Part shown: positions 34,800 through 45,169 of the stretch, piece by piece
How positions within the stretch are numbered: the stretch's first letter is position 1
Layout of the letters: every line of letters begins with the position of its first letter
NCBI GenBank assembly: GCA_011109175.1
Contig: RDEW01000005.1
Span: forward strand, 1,028,903-1,092,902
Direction of reading: 5' to 3'
Origin: Dicyema japonicum
Taxonomy: Eukaryota; Dicyemida; Rhombozoa; Dicyemidae
Length of the DNA: 64,000 bases
Translations under genes and position numbers: made by a program
Notes under the pieces: generated by a model
What the model was told of the DNA's origin: nothing
What the model saw: only the letters and a program-made list of their open reading frames with translations
Database searches by the model: none

Positions 34800-35140
34800 T
34801 ATCATTATCTCTGTTATTGTTCATGTGGTTCTGCGTGGTTAATTTATTGAAGTTTTATGCTTGCTTGCCTATTCCTCCTCTCTTTTCCTATTAGAGTGGC
34901 GTCATGTGATCCACCTGTCTAGGTGGCGCCCAGTGCCAGGCCGGCACAAAAAGGATCATTTGCTCTCCCCCACTCCACTGGAGGGGTTTCCACAACTGCA
35001 TGTAATGGACGTCCTACCTTTTATGCTTATTCCGGATGGACTCTGTTTCTGTAGAAGTGGAAACTGGATACACTTAATTAGTTGTTTACCTTAACTTCTT
35101 TCTCGGTGTATCCGGGGTTAATAAATAGAATAAATAAATT
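34800..35140 (+). mobile_element. SINE-B copy
   Basis: Body: 'cgtcatgtgatccacctgtc', 'ggcgcccagtgccagg', 'gatcatttgctctccc', 'actggatacacttaattag'. Tail: 'cggtgtatccggggttaat' plus AAATAGAATAAATAA. The tRNA-like head is degraded; 'tgcgtggttaatttattgaag' near 34835 may be its remnant. Confidence 0.8.
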
Positions 35141-35179
35141 GTTCCTCAAAAACAGTCAGATATCATCAGGTATGGAGGA

Positions 35180-35390
35180 CTTGGTTGAGAAAGATATGAG
35201 GATAGTTGTGAGTTCCAGAAGACAATCGAGTTTCGCAGTGTTGAAACACTGATGAAGGTGTGATTCGTCAATTTCAAAGCATTGTAGATGCGTGAAACCT
35301 TCGACCGAATGGGCAGCAGCGAGAATTGAATCGGGGACATCATTATTTTAGTGCGGAACTTATTACACTGAGAAATTCATTATAAAAGAA
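35180..35390 (-). mobile_element. Diverged SINE-C relative, minus strand
   Basis: Shares the order of blocks with SINE-C: 'tttcgcagtg', 'attcgtca', 'gatgcgtgaaaccttcgacc', 'cagcagcgagaattgaatcg' (B-box region on the minus strand). Much more diverged than the copies at 31.3 and 43.0 kb. Confidence 0.55.
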
Positions 35391-35559
35391 AAGGAGACGC
35401 CAAGTTGACGATTGACAGGTCAATTTAAAGGTAAAAGTTAAAAAATCATTCATTTGGAGGTTGAACTCTCCTATATCTCAATGAACAGAGTAACCTTATT
35501 CATTTATTTTTAGCTTGAATTGACAATTTCTTTTATACCACTCCCTAAAAGACGTCAGA

Positions 35560-35720
35560 ACATCCACCTAACTCAAGTGATGCCCAGTGCCTTGCCGACA
35601 TCCAAAATTCCTTTCTTCCCTATCAAAGTAAAAGAACTCCCACAATGAAGAATATAGTAAAAATACGTCCCACATCGGCCATGGGAACTGGATAAAATTT
35701 ATTTCAACCAAAGACCGACC
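35560..35720 (+). mobile_element. SINE-B fragment
   Basis: Contains 'tgatgcccagtgccttgccg' and 'gggaactggataaaatttat', matching the SINE-B body in plus orientation. Head and tail not recognised. Confidence 0.55.
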
Positions 35721-35729
35721 ATTTTCAGA

Positions 35730-35880
35730 TAGTAATACGGATAAACATGCTGGATTCATTTGCTCTTGGCAGAAACGGGAGAATCCGCAGCCATAACTTC
35801 GTAGTGACGAATTCGACAGAGGAGTTACGAGGGGTTAGGATCTGTTCGGCACTGCAAAAGACGTATATTCTTTTCGTACA
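35730..35880. repeat. Dispersed repeat, copy 2
   Basis: 'gctcttggcagaaacgggag' and 'gatctgttcggcactgc' correspond to the stretch at 6530-6620 in the same orientation. Confidence 0.55.
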
Positions 35881-35884
35881 AGGA

Positions 35885-36240
35885 CCTGATTTTGTCCAAC
35901 GACGACACAGAGACTGAGGATGAGTCATTCTTAGTTTTTCCAGGCTTTAAAATAGGGCTAATGATTGAATTTTTCCAGATGTTGGGAATTGTGTGCACAT
36001 TTACAGAGTAGTTGTATATCCTCGTCAATATCAATCTCTCCTAGGGCTCCATGTGCTTCAGGTGACATTCAGACACGCCATCACGCCATCGGAGCTACAG
36101 TCACGTGAATCCACAAGGATCAGATTATTTTCTGCACTTATTCGGGACTGAAAAAGTCATACAGTAAAGTCCCTTAAATTGGCTCAAAATTGTTCCTGAA
36201 CTAACGATGCATAGTGGTTGAGAAGCATGTTAGTGAGTTT
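35885..36240 (-). mobile_element. LINE RT fragment, minus strand
   Basis: The minus strand reads IYNYSVNVHTIPNIWKNSII then SPILKPGKTKN, closely paralogous to LYNQSINSHTIPNIWKNSLI of the LINE at 26.3 kb. 5' and 3' parts are missing or decayed. Confidence 0.7.
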
Positions 36241-36594
36241 TAGTGCATTCCTTATTGGTGTTAAACCGTCTTCATCTTCAAGCTGATGTTTGATCCGCTT
36301 CGCAATCTTATGTGATCTCTTGTGGTTGAGACATCTAATTATACGGTTCACTTCATGTATTGCCGTGAAATGGGAATGTTATGTTGTCTTATAGTCAATA
36401 GTACCTGCATCATGCGTTCTTGACTATTTGAGTATATTCCTCTCCCTTATGAGAGTAAGTCTGTGCGAGCATAGCTTGGGATTGAAGTCCTTGTATGATA
36501 GAGGGATGAATAATTTGTCCGCTTTTAGAATGGTACTGCTGGATCCCACGACGCCTCTTAGGAATTGAAAGGAGGATTCCTTCGGTTAAGTAAT

Positions 36595-36668
36595 AAACGA
36601 GGTGAGAATTAAACATACAGTTAATCGCGAGGCGGGCGATATTCTAACCATTACGCTACTTGGACAAT
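36595..36668 (-). mobile_element. tRNA-like SINE head fragment
   Basis: The minus strand reads 'aagtagcgtaatggttagaa' (A-box-like) and, about 40 nt on, 'tttaattctcacctcg' (B-box-like). No closed cloverleaf, so not a tRNA gene. Confidence 0.45.
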
Positions 36669-36689
36669 AATTTCTTTTAAAAATATTAG

Positions 36690-37020
36690 CGTGGCAGAAT
36701 GACATTTATTATCTGATTTATCACCTTGTGAATAGCCTACTTCCTCCAAACATGCTGTGACTGCAACTAACCCAGGCTCAGCAACGGAAAAGGCTGTGAC
36801 CCTAAAGATAAAGACATAAGAATATCTCGTCAGTTCATTTTTGAACCAATCGCCGTGGAAAAGTCAGGAATCATAGTAAGCAAGTCACTAACCCTGCTAA
36901 ATAGGATCACATTGAAAAGGAAAACGATAGAAGAGATGGCTCTTGGCAAATCGTCAGGGGAAATGAGTTCCAAATCATGAGAGCAGCCAGTGATTCCTAA
37001 CTGTTAGTTTATATCTTTAA
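36690..37020 (+). mobile_element. 3' end of a PHD-RT-endonuclease-type element, diverged
   Basis: Reads RQFIFEPIAVEKSGIIVSKS, comparable with RYRFVPVAIETSG of copy 2, in a broken context, before a stop and 'taataaataaatt'. More diverged than the other tails. Confidence 0.5.
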
Positions 37021-37133
37021 TGGCTTAATAAATAAATTATCAATAATTTTATTTAGTTTTATTATATAAGCAATATTCAACAGTTTTAAATATATTGGTG
37101 ATTTGGGTTGCATTTTTTCTAAAATTAATACAA

Positions 37134-39130
37134 TTAAAACGGAGTAATTGATGTACAACCGACTAGTCTCAAATTCTCCAATCTCTTACTACCAACTTTT
37201 AAATGTTTCAGTGTTCTGTTACTAAATTAATAATACATAATATTTAAACCTAAGTAAATGACACCCTGACAAATCTAATTTTGTAATATACGGACAAATA
37301 GTAGATATACACTTTATACTGATATCCGTTATCTACATTATACATCCAGCGAACCCCATAGCATCTGGCTAGTTTTAGGGTTTTGAGATATCTGCAATTT
37401 ATAGACAAAAATTTAACTCCAGAATCCGTTATTTTCTAATTTTAAATAATCATATAAAAACATGGCAATTTGACAAATCAAGATGTTCTAGTTGGAAATA
37501 TTGATATGTTAATTTTTGAAGTCCATTATCTGTGATTGAAACGCAGTCCATTAATGTTAACGAAGAAATCATTCTATTAAAGTTGATAGAAGCCAATGTC
37601 TAATTAAAATTAAATAAAGTACCTGATCCGTACATGAACATCCTGACAAGTCCAATATTTCAAGATTCTGCAAATTTGATAACAGTTCTAGATTTTGTGA
37701 GTTAATTTGGTCGCAGTAGCATAACCAAAGTGATTTTAGTCCAATACACCTAACCATTAAGTCAAAATAAACTTTCGTGATATCGACTGGATTGCAATAT
37801 TTCCAATTAAATAACAATTTGTGAGGTTTAATTCTGTGAGATGTGAGCAATGGCTTCCTTCACTAAAATTACGAATTCCGTTATCTGAAATTCTTGCAAT
37901 TGAAAATAATAAAAATACCGGACACAATTCGAAATATTTAGACTTTTTAAATTTGTGAACAAAGCAATGACTTTCATTCCCTTGTCGTTCAATGAAAAAC
38001 AATTAATGAGGCTTAGTGTCGAAATCAACTGACAGTTTACATGTGCGAACTTTAATGTTTCATTTGTGACAAAACTGGTATCTAAATGTCGTTTCGAATG
38101 TAAATACATCCAATTTCAATTTTCTTTATATTTTTGGCTTGGTCACAAAGATCGTGAAAAGCCTTATCAGTTAATCTCGTTGCCCCAATCAAAGAAATGT
38201 GTTCTAGGCTGTGCATTCTCTGTCCAATATACTTTAATATATTTGTGAAATTAACTTTTAGGCAAATATCAGTTATTCCCGGCACGTGATTTATTATCAA
38301 TGTTTTGACATTCACGCATTTATCTGCTAGTTCGTAGAATCCCTTTTGTGTAATCTCGAATTGTTAACTGTTTTAACCTGACCGCATCCAGAAATGTCGA
38401 GATATTCCAATATTCTAATCAAGTAACATTTTGTGAGAAAACAAATTCCCTTTTCGGTTATTTCTTTACAAAAACTAATATTTAAAAATTGTAAATTTTT
38501 GCAGTTTCTTTGAAAATTAAATTCATTTTTAAACTTTCCAATCTTTTGTAGAGCAACGTCCGTGAGATTTGTCTGTGAAATGTTCAAGTATTTGAGATTT
38601 TTATTTGATTTTACAATTTTGCACAAATGTGGATCCTGAAGACTTTAATTTGCAAATTACAGTTAAATATAAACAGCCTGAGAGATTGAGATCAATGATA
38701 TTCTGACAATCACCGACCACAGTGAAAGATATATGTTTGATTGGGCAGTTTTTTAAATTTAAGGATAATAAATAGGGTTGGGCTCGATTTAGTTGTCTAC
38801 ACACAAACTTATCAGAGATCCTATCAAAGTCAAAATATTTTATACCAGTGTTCATATTCGCTAAAGTTGATCTGAAAATATATTAAACTTTACTTTTGTC
38901 CATAAAATATTTGCTTGAACGATTGCATTCCAAGATCTCGATACGGCTTCACATCTGAGCAATGATTGAAGGTCTAAGTAACTGAAGATCTTAAATATTG
39001 TCAATAAATGTACAGCGGAACTAATGGAAATAGGTAATAAGGATATTTCATCAATTCCTGAGGTACCGTCCTTAGCGGAAGGACTTGTATTCGAAATATC
39101 TCCGACTTCTAAATTCTTTAACTTGAATTA
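37134..39130 (-). CDS. FBXL13: F-box/leucine-rich-repeat protein 13 (dynein regulatory complex subunit 6)
   Basis: FBXL13/DRC6 is an F-box LRR protein of the nexin-dynein regulatory complex in motile cilia. Minus strand: F-box LLPISISSA|IFSYLDLQSLLRCEAVSRSW (24-nt intron at the bar), then MNTGIKYFDFDRISDKFVCR, and about a dozen AMN1-type LRRs such as LQFLNISFCKEITEKG, LEYLDISGCGQVKT, LEHISLIGATRLTDKAF, LKSLNISNCVRISDNGI, LTELNLTNCYLIG, LEILDLSGCSCTDQ, LEHLDLSNCH, KITDSGVKFLS, ITKLDLSGCHLLS, ending LRLVGCTSITPF-stop at 37134. About thirteen introns of 22-28 nt fit GT-AG and the LRR register. The join after the F-box is unclear: a 17-nt intron (38872-38888), or a 22-nt intron plus a 1-nt shift giving WTKINFS. 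The N-terminus is unresolved; see 39520-39879. Confidence 0.88.
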
Positions 39131-39519
39131 AAACAAAAACTTCGAAATATTCCCTCGTACTCTTAGATTCCTGCGCCCTGCTGTCTCCATAATTTTGATA
39201 ATTAAGCGGGCTAAAAAGACTCTGATATGACTTTTTTGATTATAGCCAAGGCCACTGGGACTCATATTAAAACTAACTAATTCTGATTCCTCTTAATTTC
39301 GCTATATTTTTCCTTTAATTATTATAATTTTACTCTGAAAATGCTAAAATAATAAGATAAGCATTTCATTCTGTACATTCTTTCACACGTTTTTTGAAAA
39401 GTTTTCGTTTCATTTCTGTTGGCTTCTCCCTGATATGATTTTGCATTAAAAGGCTTTAATAAATATTTATTCACTTAAAATATTTACGGGTTGATTTATT
39501 TATGTAATAATCATAGGCT

Positions 39520-39879
39520 ATTCTCTTAGATTCTATGGATGGCTTAAATTAGTGGGATGTATTACCTCGAATTCATTGTCAGAAAAAAATATTGAATTTA
39601 TGTGGAATTTTATCATATTCGTTAATTTTTGTTTTAGTCTTTCAGAAACAAACATATCCCTATTTTTATAAAGTCAAAATACCGAGCGATAACTGGATTT
39701 TCGTTAAATAATTTTGTGAGACAATTTATTATGAACTGAATGTGATTTTTGGTTGCACAACTATTAGTCCTGTCAAAATTGCCTGAATAATACAAGAAAA
39801 TAACCTCGTAAATTTCTGGAAGATTATTATTTTTAAAATATAAAATTAACGTTTGATCAGCTTGTTCGATTGAAACCAT
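39520..39879 (-). CDS. Possible 5' exons of FBXL13
   Basis: The ORF starting at ATG 39877-39879 reads MVSIEQADQTLILYFKNNNL then PEIYEVIFLYYSGNFD and HIQFIINCLTKLFNEN. The L-P-E-I-Y-E...F-I-x-x-C-L pattern resembles the small docking/dimerisation (RIIa-like) domains found at the start of several ciliary proteins. A following open stretch (ERLKQKLTNMIKFHIN) could be the next exon. Linkage to the FBXL13 core about 400 bp downstream is inferred from strand and proximity only. Confidence 0.4.
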
Positions 39880-39984
39880 TTCAAAGTTACTACGGTAATT
39901 AAATTTTTATTAAAAAAAATATTAATTATTTAAATAATTGGATTTAACTACATGGAGATTAAAGACAACCAGAAGCATTCACTC

Positions 39985-40275
39985 CCCTATTCAGTCGCGG
40001 ACCAGGATTCCTCCGCTTCAGTGAGGGAGATGGAAACCCGCTTTGCTTGTCCATATCCAAGGCAAATAAAACCAATTAGCACAAAAGTTCCCTTCCCTAG
40101 TCGGATTCCTCTGCATGAATGAAAGAAGGCTCTTGCGTACGGTAGTGGGTACAATGGCAGACCGCAGATGTTGGATGGCTCAGTTGATTGCGGGAACTGG
40201 GATCAATTAACTGTTTGAAGTTTTTCTGTCTTTCTTTCTTGGTGATCCCGTGTTATAAATAAAAAATAAATGGAG
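39985..40275 (+). mobile_element. LINE-T 3' end
   Basis: Matches 33920-34200 and 9953-10196: 'gaaacccgctttgcttgtcc', 'gattgcgggaactgggat', then 'ttggtgatcccgtgttataa' and AATAAAAAATAAA. 5'-truncated. Confidence 0.85.
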
Positions 40276-40972
40276 GAAAAGATGGGGGTCTTTTAATCGC
40301 ATATAACGTTCAAGGTGATTAAAAATGGTTGAAGTGATGATGTACCTCTATTTCAAAGGTTTTCAGAAAATAATTCTCGCTGCACACTAATCACACACAT
40401 TAAAAATGAAAAATGAAATTTTTTCGAATACGTAAAAGTGAGGACAAAGTTGGTAATTTAATGTGCAAATTTTTATTAATATAAAACAACAATAAATTAG
40501 AGAATGCGTGAATTGGTAATTGAATCATGATTCACTAAAAACAAATATAAAATTAAAAAATGAAATCCACTTAATTATTGTCGTATGTCATAAGAACCCG
40601 GGCCGTTGATACAGTCCGGGTTGATAAAGCCAGTCCATTACTTGAAATCATTAACAATCTCTAAGTTTTGTTTCAAGAGAAACAAAAAGAACAAAATATA
40701 GAAAAAGTTAAATCATACAGTGACAAATTGCTGAAGTGATCAAAAAGATGTTAACCACCTTCAAGCAAAAAAAGAACTGAAATAGACAGTAACCTTATAC
40801 CATTTTCGAAGATAGATAGATTTTATTAACACAACAAACTCGTTACTAATTAAAAACTAATTAAACAGGGAGAACCAATGAGTTTGTCCTAATTGATGGG
40901 GTCTGGCATAACAAGACACATATGTCTCCTCTTCGAATTATTGACCCCTTGCACCAAACAAGAATTATTTTT

Positions 40973-41530
40973 TCAAGTGGTGCAATATTTTTTCAATAGA
41001 TTTTCACGTCTTGCATAAATAGGCGGTAATTTAGATTTTAAATCAAGTCCATATGCCAGTTTAATAGCATATCTCCTCGATCTATCGATAAGCTCTACAA
41101 GAATACTTCTCTCTTCACTTTCATACCATCCTTGAAGCCATAAATCAAGAATGGTTCTATCCAAGCTGTATACACATAGATTAAAGTTTCCGGACTCAAT
41201 TGAAAACGTAGAAGCGATTTCAATATCGCTGTAGCTTTTTTTCTTGATGTAATTTATAAAGGAACCCTTCGAGTTTACACAAACACCAAGATACCTCAAC
41301 TGTTCCATGCACTTGATTGCTCCAGTATTAATACAAATTTTTGACTTATTTTTTGTTATTAACAATCCATGAAGCAGTACACTTTTCAAAAGATAAGGAT
41401 AAACCTTTATCTCTGCACCAACATTTAATTTTTCGATATGTGCTGAAACACGTTTCCAGGAAATCTTCGATCAAGCAGAAGAATGTGATCAGCATAAATA
41501 TGCATTTTCGAATTTGAGTGTTCAACCTTC
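40973..41530 (-). pseudogene. Reverse-transcriptase-like fragment
   Basis: The ORF (40973-41389) reads MEQLRYLGVCVNSKGSFINY, ESGNFNLCVYSLDRTILDLW and RSRRYAIKLAYGLDLKS, like the thumb region of LINE RTs. Just upstream the minus strand has MHIYADHILLL, a degraded YADD box. A related copy lies at 44540-44850. Confidence 0.6.
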
Positions 41531-41559
41531 GGAATGTCTCTTTTCGCTTGAGGGTGTTT

Positions 41560-41740
41560 TGTCTTTTCGCTAACCAACGCTTCAGCGTTTGATTATAGCC
41601 TTCGAGTTGTTCTTGTTATTGAGAGTGTCTTGGTCTTCCATGAATCTCCTTTATCCCCAATCACATAATAATCTTGAAACTTCAGAGTTACAAAACTGCA
41701 TTATCCGTATGTAAGGTTTTAGGTGGCCCAACTGATTAAA
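41560..41740 (-). pseudogene. Integrase-core remnant
   Basis: The minus strand gives GPPKTLHTDNAVL, then IHGRPRHSQ and LEGYNQTLKRWLAKRQ: the HTDNG and GRPRHPQSQGQVExxNxxLK blocks of retrovirus-type (Ginger/KRBA2-like) integrases, across frame breaks. The second DDE aspartate (HTDN) and the Glu of VE/LE are still visible. Confidence 0.7.
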
Positions 41741-41849
41741 ACATGTCTTCAAAAGCATTTCTTATATTTTGTAGAATTTACTTATTAGTTAGTAGAAATA
41801 AATATGCAAATTTTGAGTACCGAGCTATTACATTAATATCCACAAAATA

Positions 41850-42430
41850 AAATTTTTGTTTTTTGATGGAAAAAGGGACCGATCCTTCGACCTCTTCCAT
41901 TTTCAACACTTTTCACGCTTAATCGATTTATTGAGTCAAAATAATTTTTTTTGTTTTTTATGGAAAAAGGGACCGATCCTTCGACCTCTTCCATTTTCAA
42001 CGTTTTTCACGCTTAATCGATTTATTGACTCAAAATAAAATTTTTGTTTTTTGATGGAAAAAGGACCGATCCTTCGACCTCTTCCATTTTCAACATTTTC
42101 CACGCTTAATCGATTTATTGACTCAAAATAATTTTTGCTTTTTGATGGAAAAAGGGACCGATCCTTCGACCTCTTCCATTTTCAACACTTTCCACGCTTA
42201 ATCGATTTATTGACTCAAAATAATTTTTTTTGTTTTTTATGGAAAAAGGGACCGATCCTTCGACCTCTTCCATTTTCAACATTTTCACGCTTAATCGATT
42301 TATTGACTCAAAATATTTTTTGTTTTTTGATGGAAAAAGGGACCGATCCTTCGACCTCTTCCATTTTCAACGCTTTTCACGCTTAATCGATTTATTGACT
42401 CAAAACTATTTTTTTGTTTTTGATGGAAAA
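41850..42430. repeat. Satellite array, about 92-97-bp unit, seven copies
   Basis: Unit landmarks: 'tgatggaaaaagggaccgat', 'ccttcgacctcttccatttt' and 'cacgcttaatcgatttattg'. Repeated starts lie near 41864, 41961, 42053, 42143, 42240, 42331 and 42421 (last partial). Copies differ mainly in T-run length. The array abuts the right TIR of the surrounding element. Apparent ORFs here are repeat artefacts. Confidence 0.9.
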
Positions 42431-42499
42431 TCAACCCGGACAGTATCAACAGCCCGGACGGAAGCTATGAATACGACAATTATTATGAATTAAGTTCTT

Positions 42500-42998
42500 C
42501 ATTTTCTTTAACAGATAAATGTCTTGACTGAAACACAAGAAAAGGATTTCGTATATAAAAAAATATTTATAGTTTCAGAATTTCCCTGCCTACTTGCATT
42601 AACATCGTTTAATATTTGTAAAATATTTGACAAATAAGCAAATTTTATAGACCACAATGCATTCTGAATTTTTTGAACAAATTCAGAATGCCCTTCCAAT
42701 CAAAGAAAACTCGCACATCTAATTTTTCAACTCGAAAACTCTTGTTAATGCTTTACCCTTTGACAGCCTTCGTATTTCCGTATGAAATAACACATTTGTA
42801 AAGTTCGCCCTCATTTCATCGCAAATGGTAGAAAAAATACGCGACTTTTTTTATATAATTTATCATTCGAATAACATCATCCATAATAGATTTTAAATTT
42901 ATGGGTAATGTTTTATTACCAATACAAACAATGCACTTTCCGAGGAGCCTATCAGCTATCGCTTCCCTCAGGTGGAACACACACTTTATTTTAAGCAA
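42500..42998 (-). pseudogene. hAT-type transposase remnant (GTF2IRD2/ZBED5-like)
   Basis: Minus-strand pieces: KTLPINLKSIMDDVIRMINY, CDEMRANFTNVLFHTEIRRL, SKGKALTRVFELKN, FAYLSNILQILNDVNASRQG. These match the VxDDVVKxINYIK, LLxHTEVRWLSRGKVLxRVFELR and YLxDIFxxLNxLNxSLQG blocks of hAT/Buster-derived proteins. Frame shifts at an A run and an in-frame stop after ELKN indicate a dead copy. Confidence 0.75.
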
Positions 42999-43232
42999 AG
43001 AACAGTTATCATAGCTAATCGATGAGGGAGAATCAAGGAATGCTCTTCACTTCTTTGTTTTCTTTTTGTTGGTTGTATGTCCTATATAGACGATCTGGTT
43101 TCGCAGTGAAATGTTCATTCGTCAAGCCAAAGCATAGAGATGCGTGGAACCTTCAACCGAAATGTACAGTATCGAGATTCTAACTAGCGACCTTAAGGCC
43201 CCTTGCCTGGCAACCGTTGCACTGCGCCACAA
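42994..43232 (-). mobile_element. SINE-C with tRNA-like head, minus strand
   Basis: The minus strand starts 'gtggcgcagtgcaacggttg' (A box) and 'cgctagttagaatctcgata' (B-box region), then 'ttgaaggttccacgcatctc', 'tggcttgacgaatgaacatt', 'aagagcattccttgattctc', and ends 'cttaaaataaagtgtgtg'. The best-preserved SINE-C in the window. Confidence 0.8.
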
Positions 43233-43864
43233 CCAATACTGTTCGGTGCAAAAAACAATGTGATGATACTAACTCATTATTTTTAGATTTAACTAAAAAA
43301 AGTCCATTAAGACGACATAGACGGGGCTCCATCTGTACATATACCAACACAATTGGCAAATCAATATTATTGAATAATCATTCGATATCGTAGACATGTC
43401 AACTGCTCGAGTAGTAGTTAAGAGAAGGCGACGAACTGATTTATCCACTATAATAAGTAAGAATGTTATTTAAATTTATTCAAATTTGTATTTTACTGGC
43501 GGCACACACCCTTTGACAATCTATGCTCTATTTCATCAAATGTCTTCATCTATTGGATAAAGTATTTCTGGGTTTGGCACAATTTTGAGGTATTTGGACA
43601 GGCCCATCTTGAGGAGGAACAACAGGATTATTTTTAGATTTTTAATTCTCGAACGTTCCTGACTATGATGCAACATCTGGTCCTGACATAAGATGACTCA
43701 CATTGAAAAATAGTGAGGGTTGAACGCTTGAAAATGGTCCTCTTCCAAATAGGTAGTGATACTAGAATCACTAATTTTATTATTAAATTCTAACTTTTAC
43801 TGTCAGTATTGATTTTTACCATAATTTTTCTACATAATAATAATTCTTTAATCTAATGACGTAT

Positions 43865-44080
43865 TTCGATCGTATTTAGTTGTGCATGAAGACCTGCTGG
43901 CATGAACACGTAATGAAAGTTTCCGCCGTGATCATGCACCAAATATTCTGAAATAGTCATCGCGTCATTCTAGGTTCACCCTTCCGCAGTCCTGCAACCA
44001 GAATTTCGTTGGTATACACACCTTCAATCATTCAAGTAGTGAAGTTACCACAGGCTCGTATTTATTGGCCAAAATATAAA
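43865..44080 (+). repeat. Dispersed repeat family E
   Basis: Contains 'catcgcgtcattctaggttc' and 'cttccgcagtcctgcaac', followed by 'ctcgtatttattggccaaaa', collinear with 52590-52830. Inverted copy at 29390-29525. Confidence 0.65.
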
Positions 44081-44539
44081 AACGAGACTCCTTACTAAAT
44101 ATGAAAATGTGGGGGCTATAAACCAGGAAGTGATAAAATCTCGCTGGCGACTTTTTTCATATTCTACGTGCAACCTTATTGTGGAAAACATCTTCAACCA
44201 AAATAGAATTGAGGGCTTTCGTGGACGGCAGAGAATTACGCTTCTTCTATGTCAATAGCACCAAAATTGGGGAGGAAATGAAAACAGCGGAAGACGTGGA
44301 TCACGGAAGAGAGCAATGAGGAAAGCTGGATGGAAAAAACTATTAGAGGAATAATAGGGAGCGAAACCTTAAGTATACATATGATTTTGAGAAACGAGAA
44401 AGTTCCTTAACTAAAAATCGTCTTAAGAGTTCGAATGGAGGCTGATAGGGTTAACTATATATCTCTTCTCTGTTGAATAACCTACTTCACATCTTCACGT
44501 AAAAAATGAATAATTTGTTGTATAAAAATTGTCAATTGT

Positions 44540-44850
44540 TCTTATATCACTCTCATATTTTGATGATATTTTGGATTTTCAATCTTTAAGTCAATTTGAT
44601 AGCATATCTACTCGATCTATCGAAAAGCCCAACAAATTTGCTTTTCCTTTTCATACCACCCTGAAAAATAAATCGGTAATAGTTCAATGCATAAACAGAA
44701 AAGACTGCTGATTTAAATGAAGAGTAGAATGAACTTAAGATAACGTCTTTATTTTCTACTGATATAACCTTTGAAATATCTTTTTTAATCTATACAAACT
44801 CAAAGATACTTTAGATTTTCCAAGGTCTTAATTTAGTCCTCATTTAGTAG
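44540..44850 (-). pseudogene. Second RT-like fragment related to 40973-41530
   Basis: Nucleotide similarity to 41030-41300 ('gatagcatatctactcgatc', 'ttttcataccaccctgaa', 'caaactcaaagatacttta'). More decayed. No other gene was recognised between 44080 and 45160. Confidence 0.5.
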
Positions 44851-45169
44851 TCGTTACTTTTCTTGCTTTTGTTGACTATCCGAGAAACATTTTTCACAAT
44901 AAAAACATGAAAAATATTTGCCCTCGTTTTTTGGGAATTTTTTAATTGGTGCTCTAACTGGGGTCATGTGTATAATCCTTTTTTATTGACTGCTCCAAAT
45001 TGATATTTGGTTTATCACAATTAAATACAAGTGGAATAGGAACAGACCCTCTAAGAACCCTTCCTCTAAACACAATTTTCTTCGATATTCGTCAATTGAA
45101 AAGTACATTGTAAATTTAAAAAAGTACGAAATTTTAAAGTATAAAATAACTGCAGCGTAAATTAATAAA

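Larger units (their letters stand above)
40569..42495. mobile_element. TIR-bounded element (about 1.9 kb) with integrase remnant
   Basis: Inverted ends of about 55 bp: the left end near 40570-40626 contains 'attattgtcgtatgtcat' and 'gttgatacagtccgggttg'; the right end near 42429-42490 contains 'atcaacccggacagtatcaa' and 'gaatacgacaattatt'. Between them lie a minus-strand integrase-core remnant (41560-41740), RT-like sequence (40973-41530) and a satellite array. TIRs plus a retrovirus-type integrase fit a Ginger-like DNA transposon, but the RT piece suggests nested insertions. Target-site duplication was not established. Confidence 0.55.

Noticed and set aside
39130-39500. Further FBXL13 exons in this gap
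   Set aside because: AT-rich with no stretch that aligns to the family or shows convincing splice-bounded open frame.
41856-42493. Plus-strand ORFs with FDLFHFQHFSRLIDLL repeats
   Set aside because: Products of the 95-bp satellite read in shifting frames; not a repeat protein.
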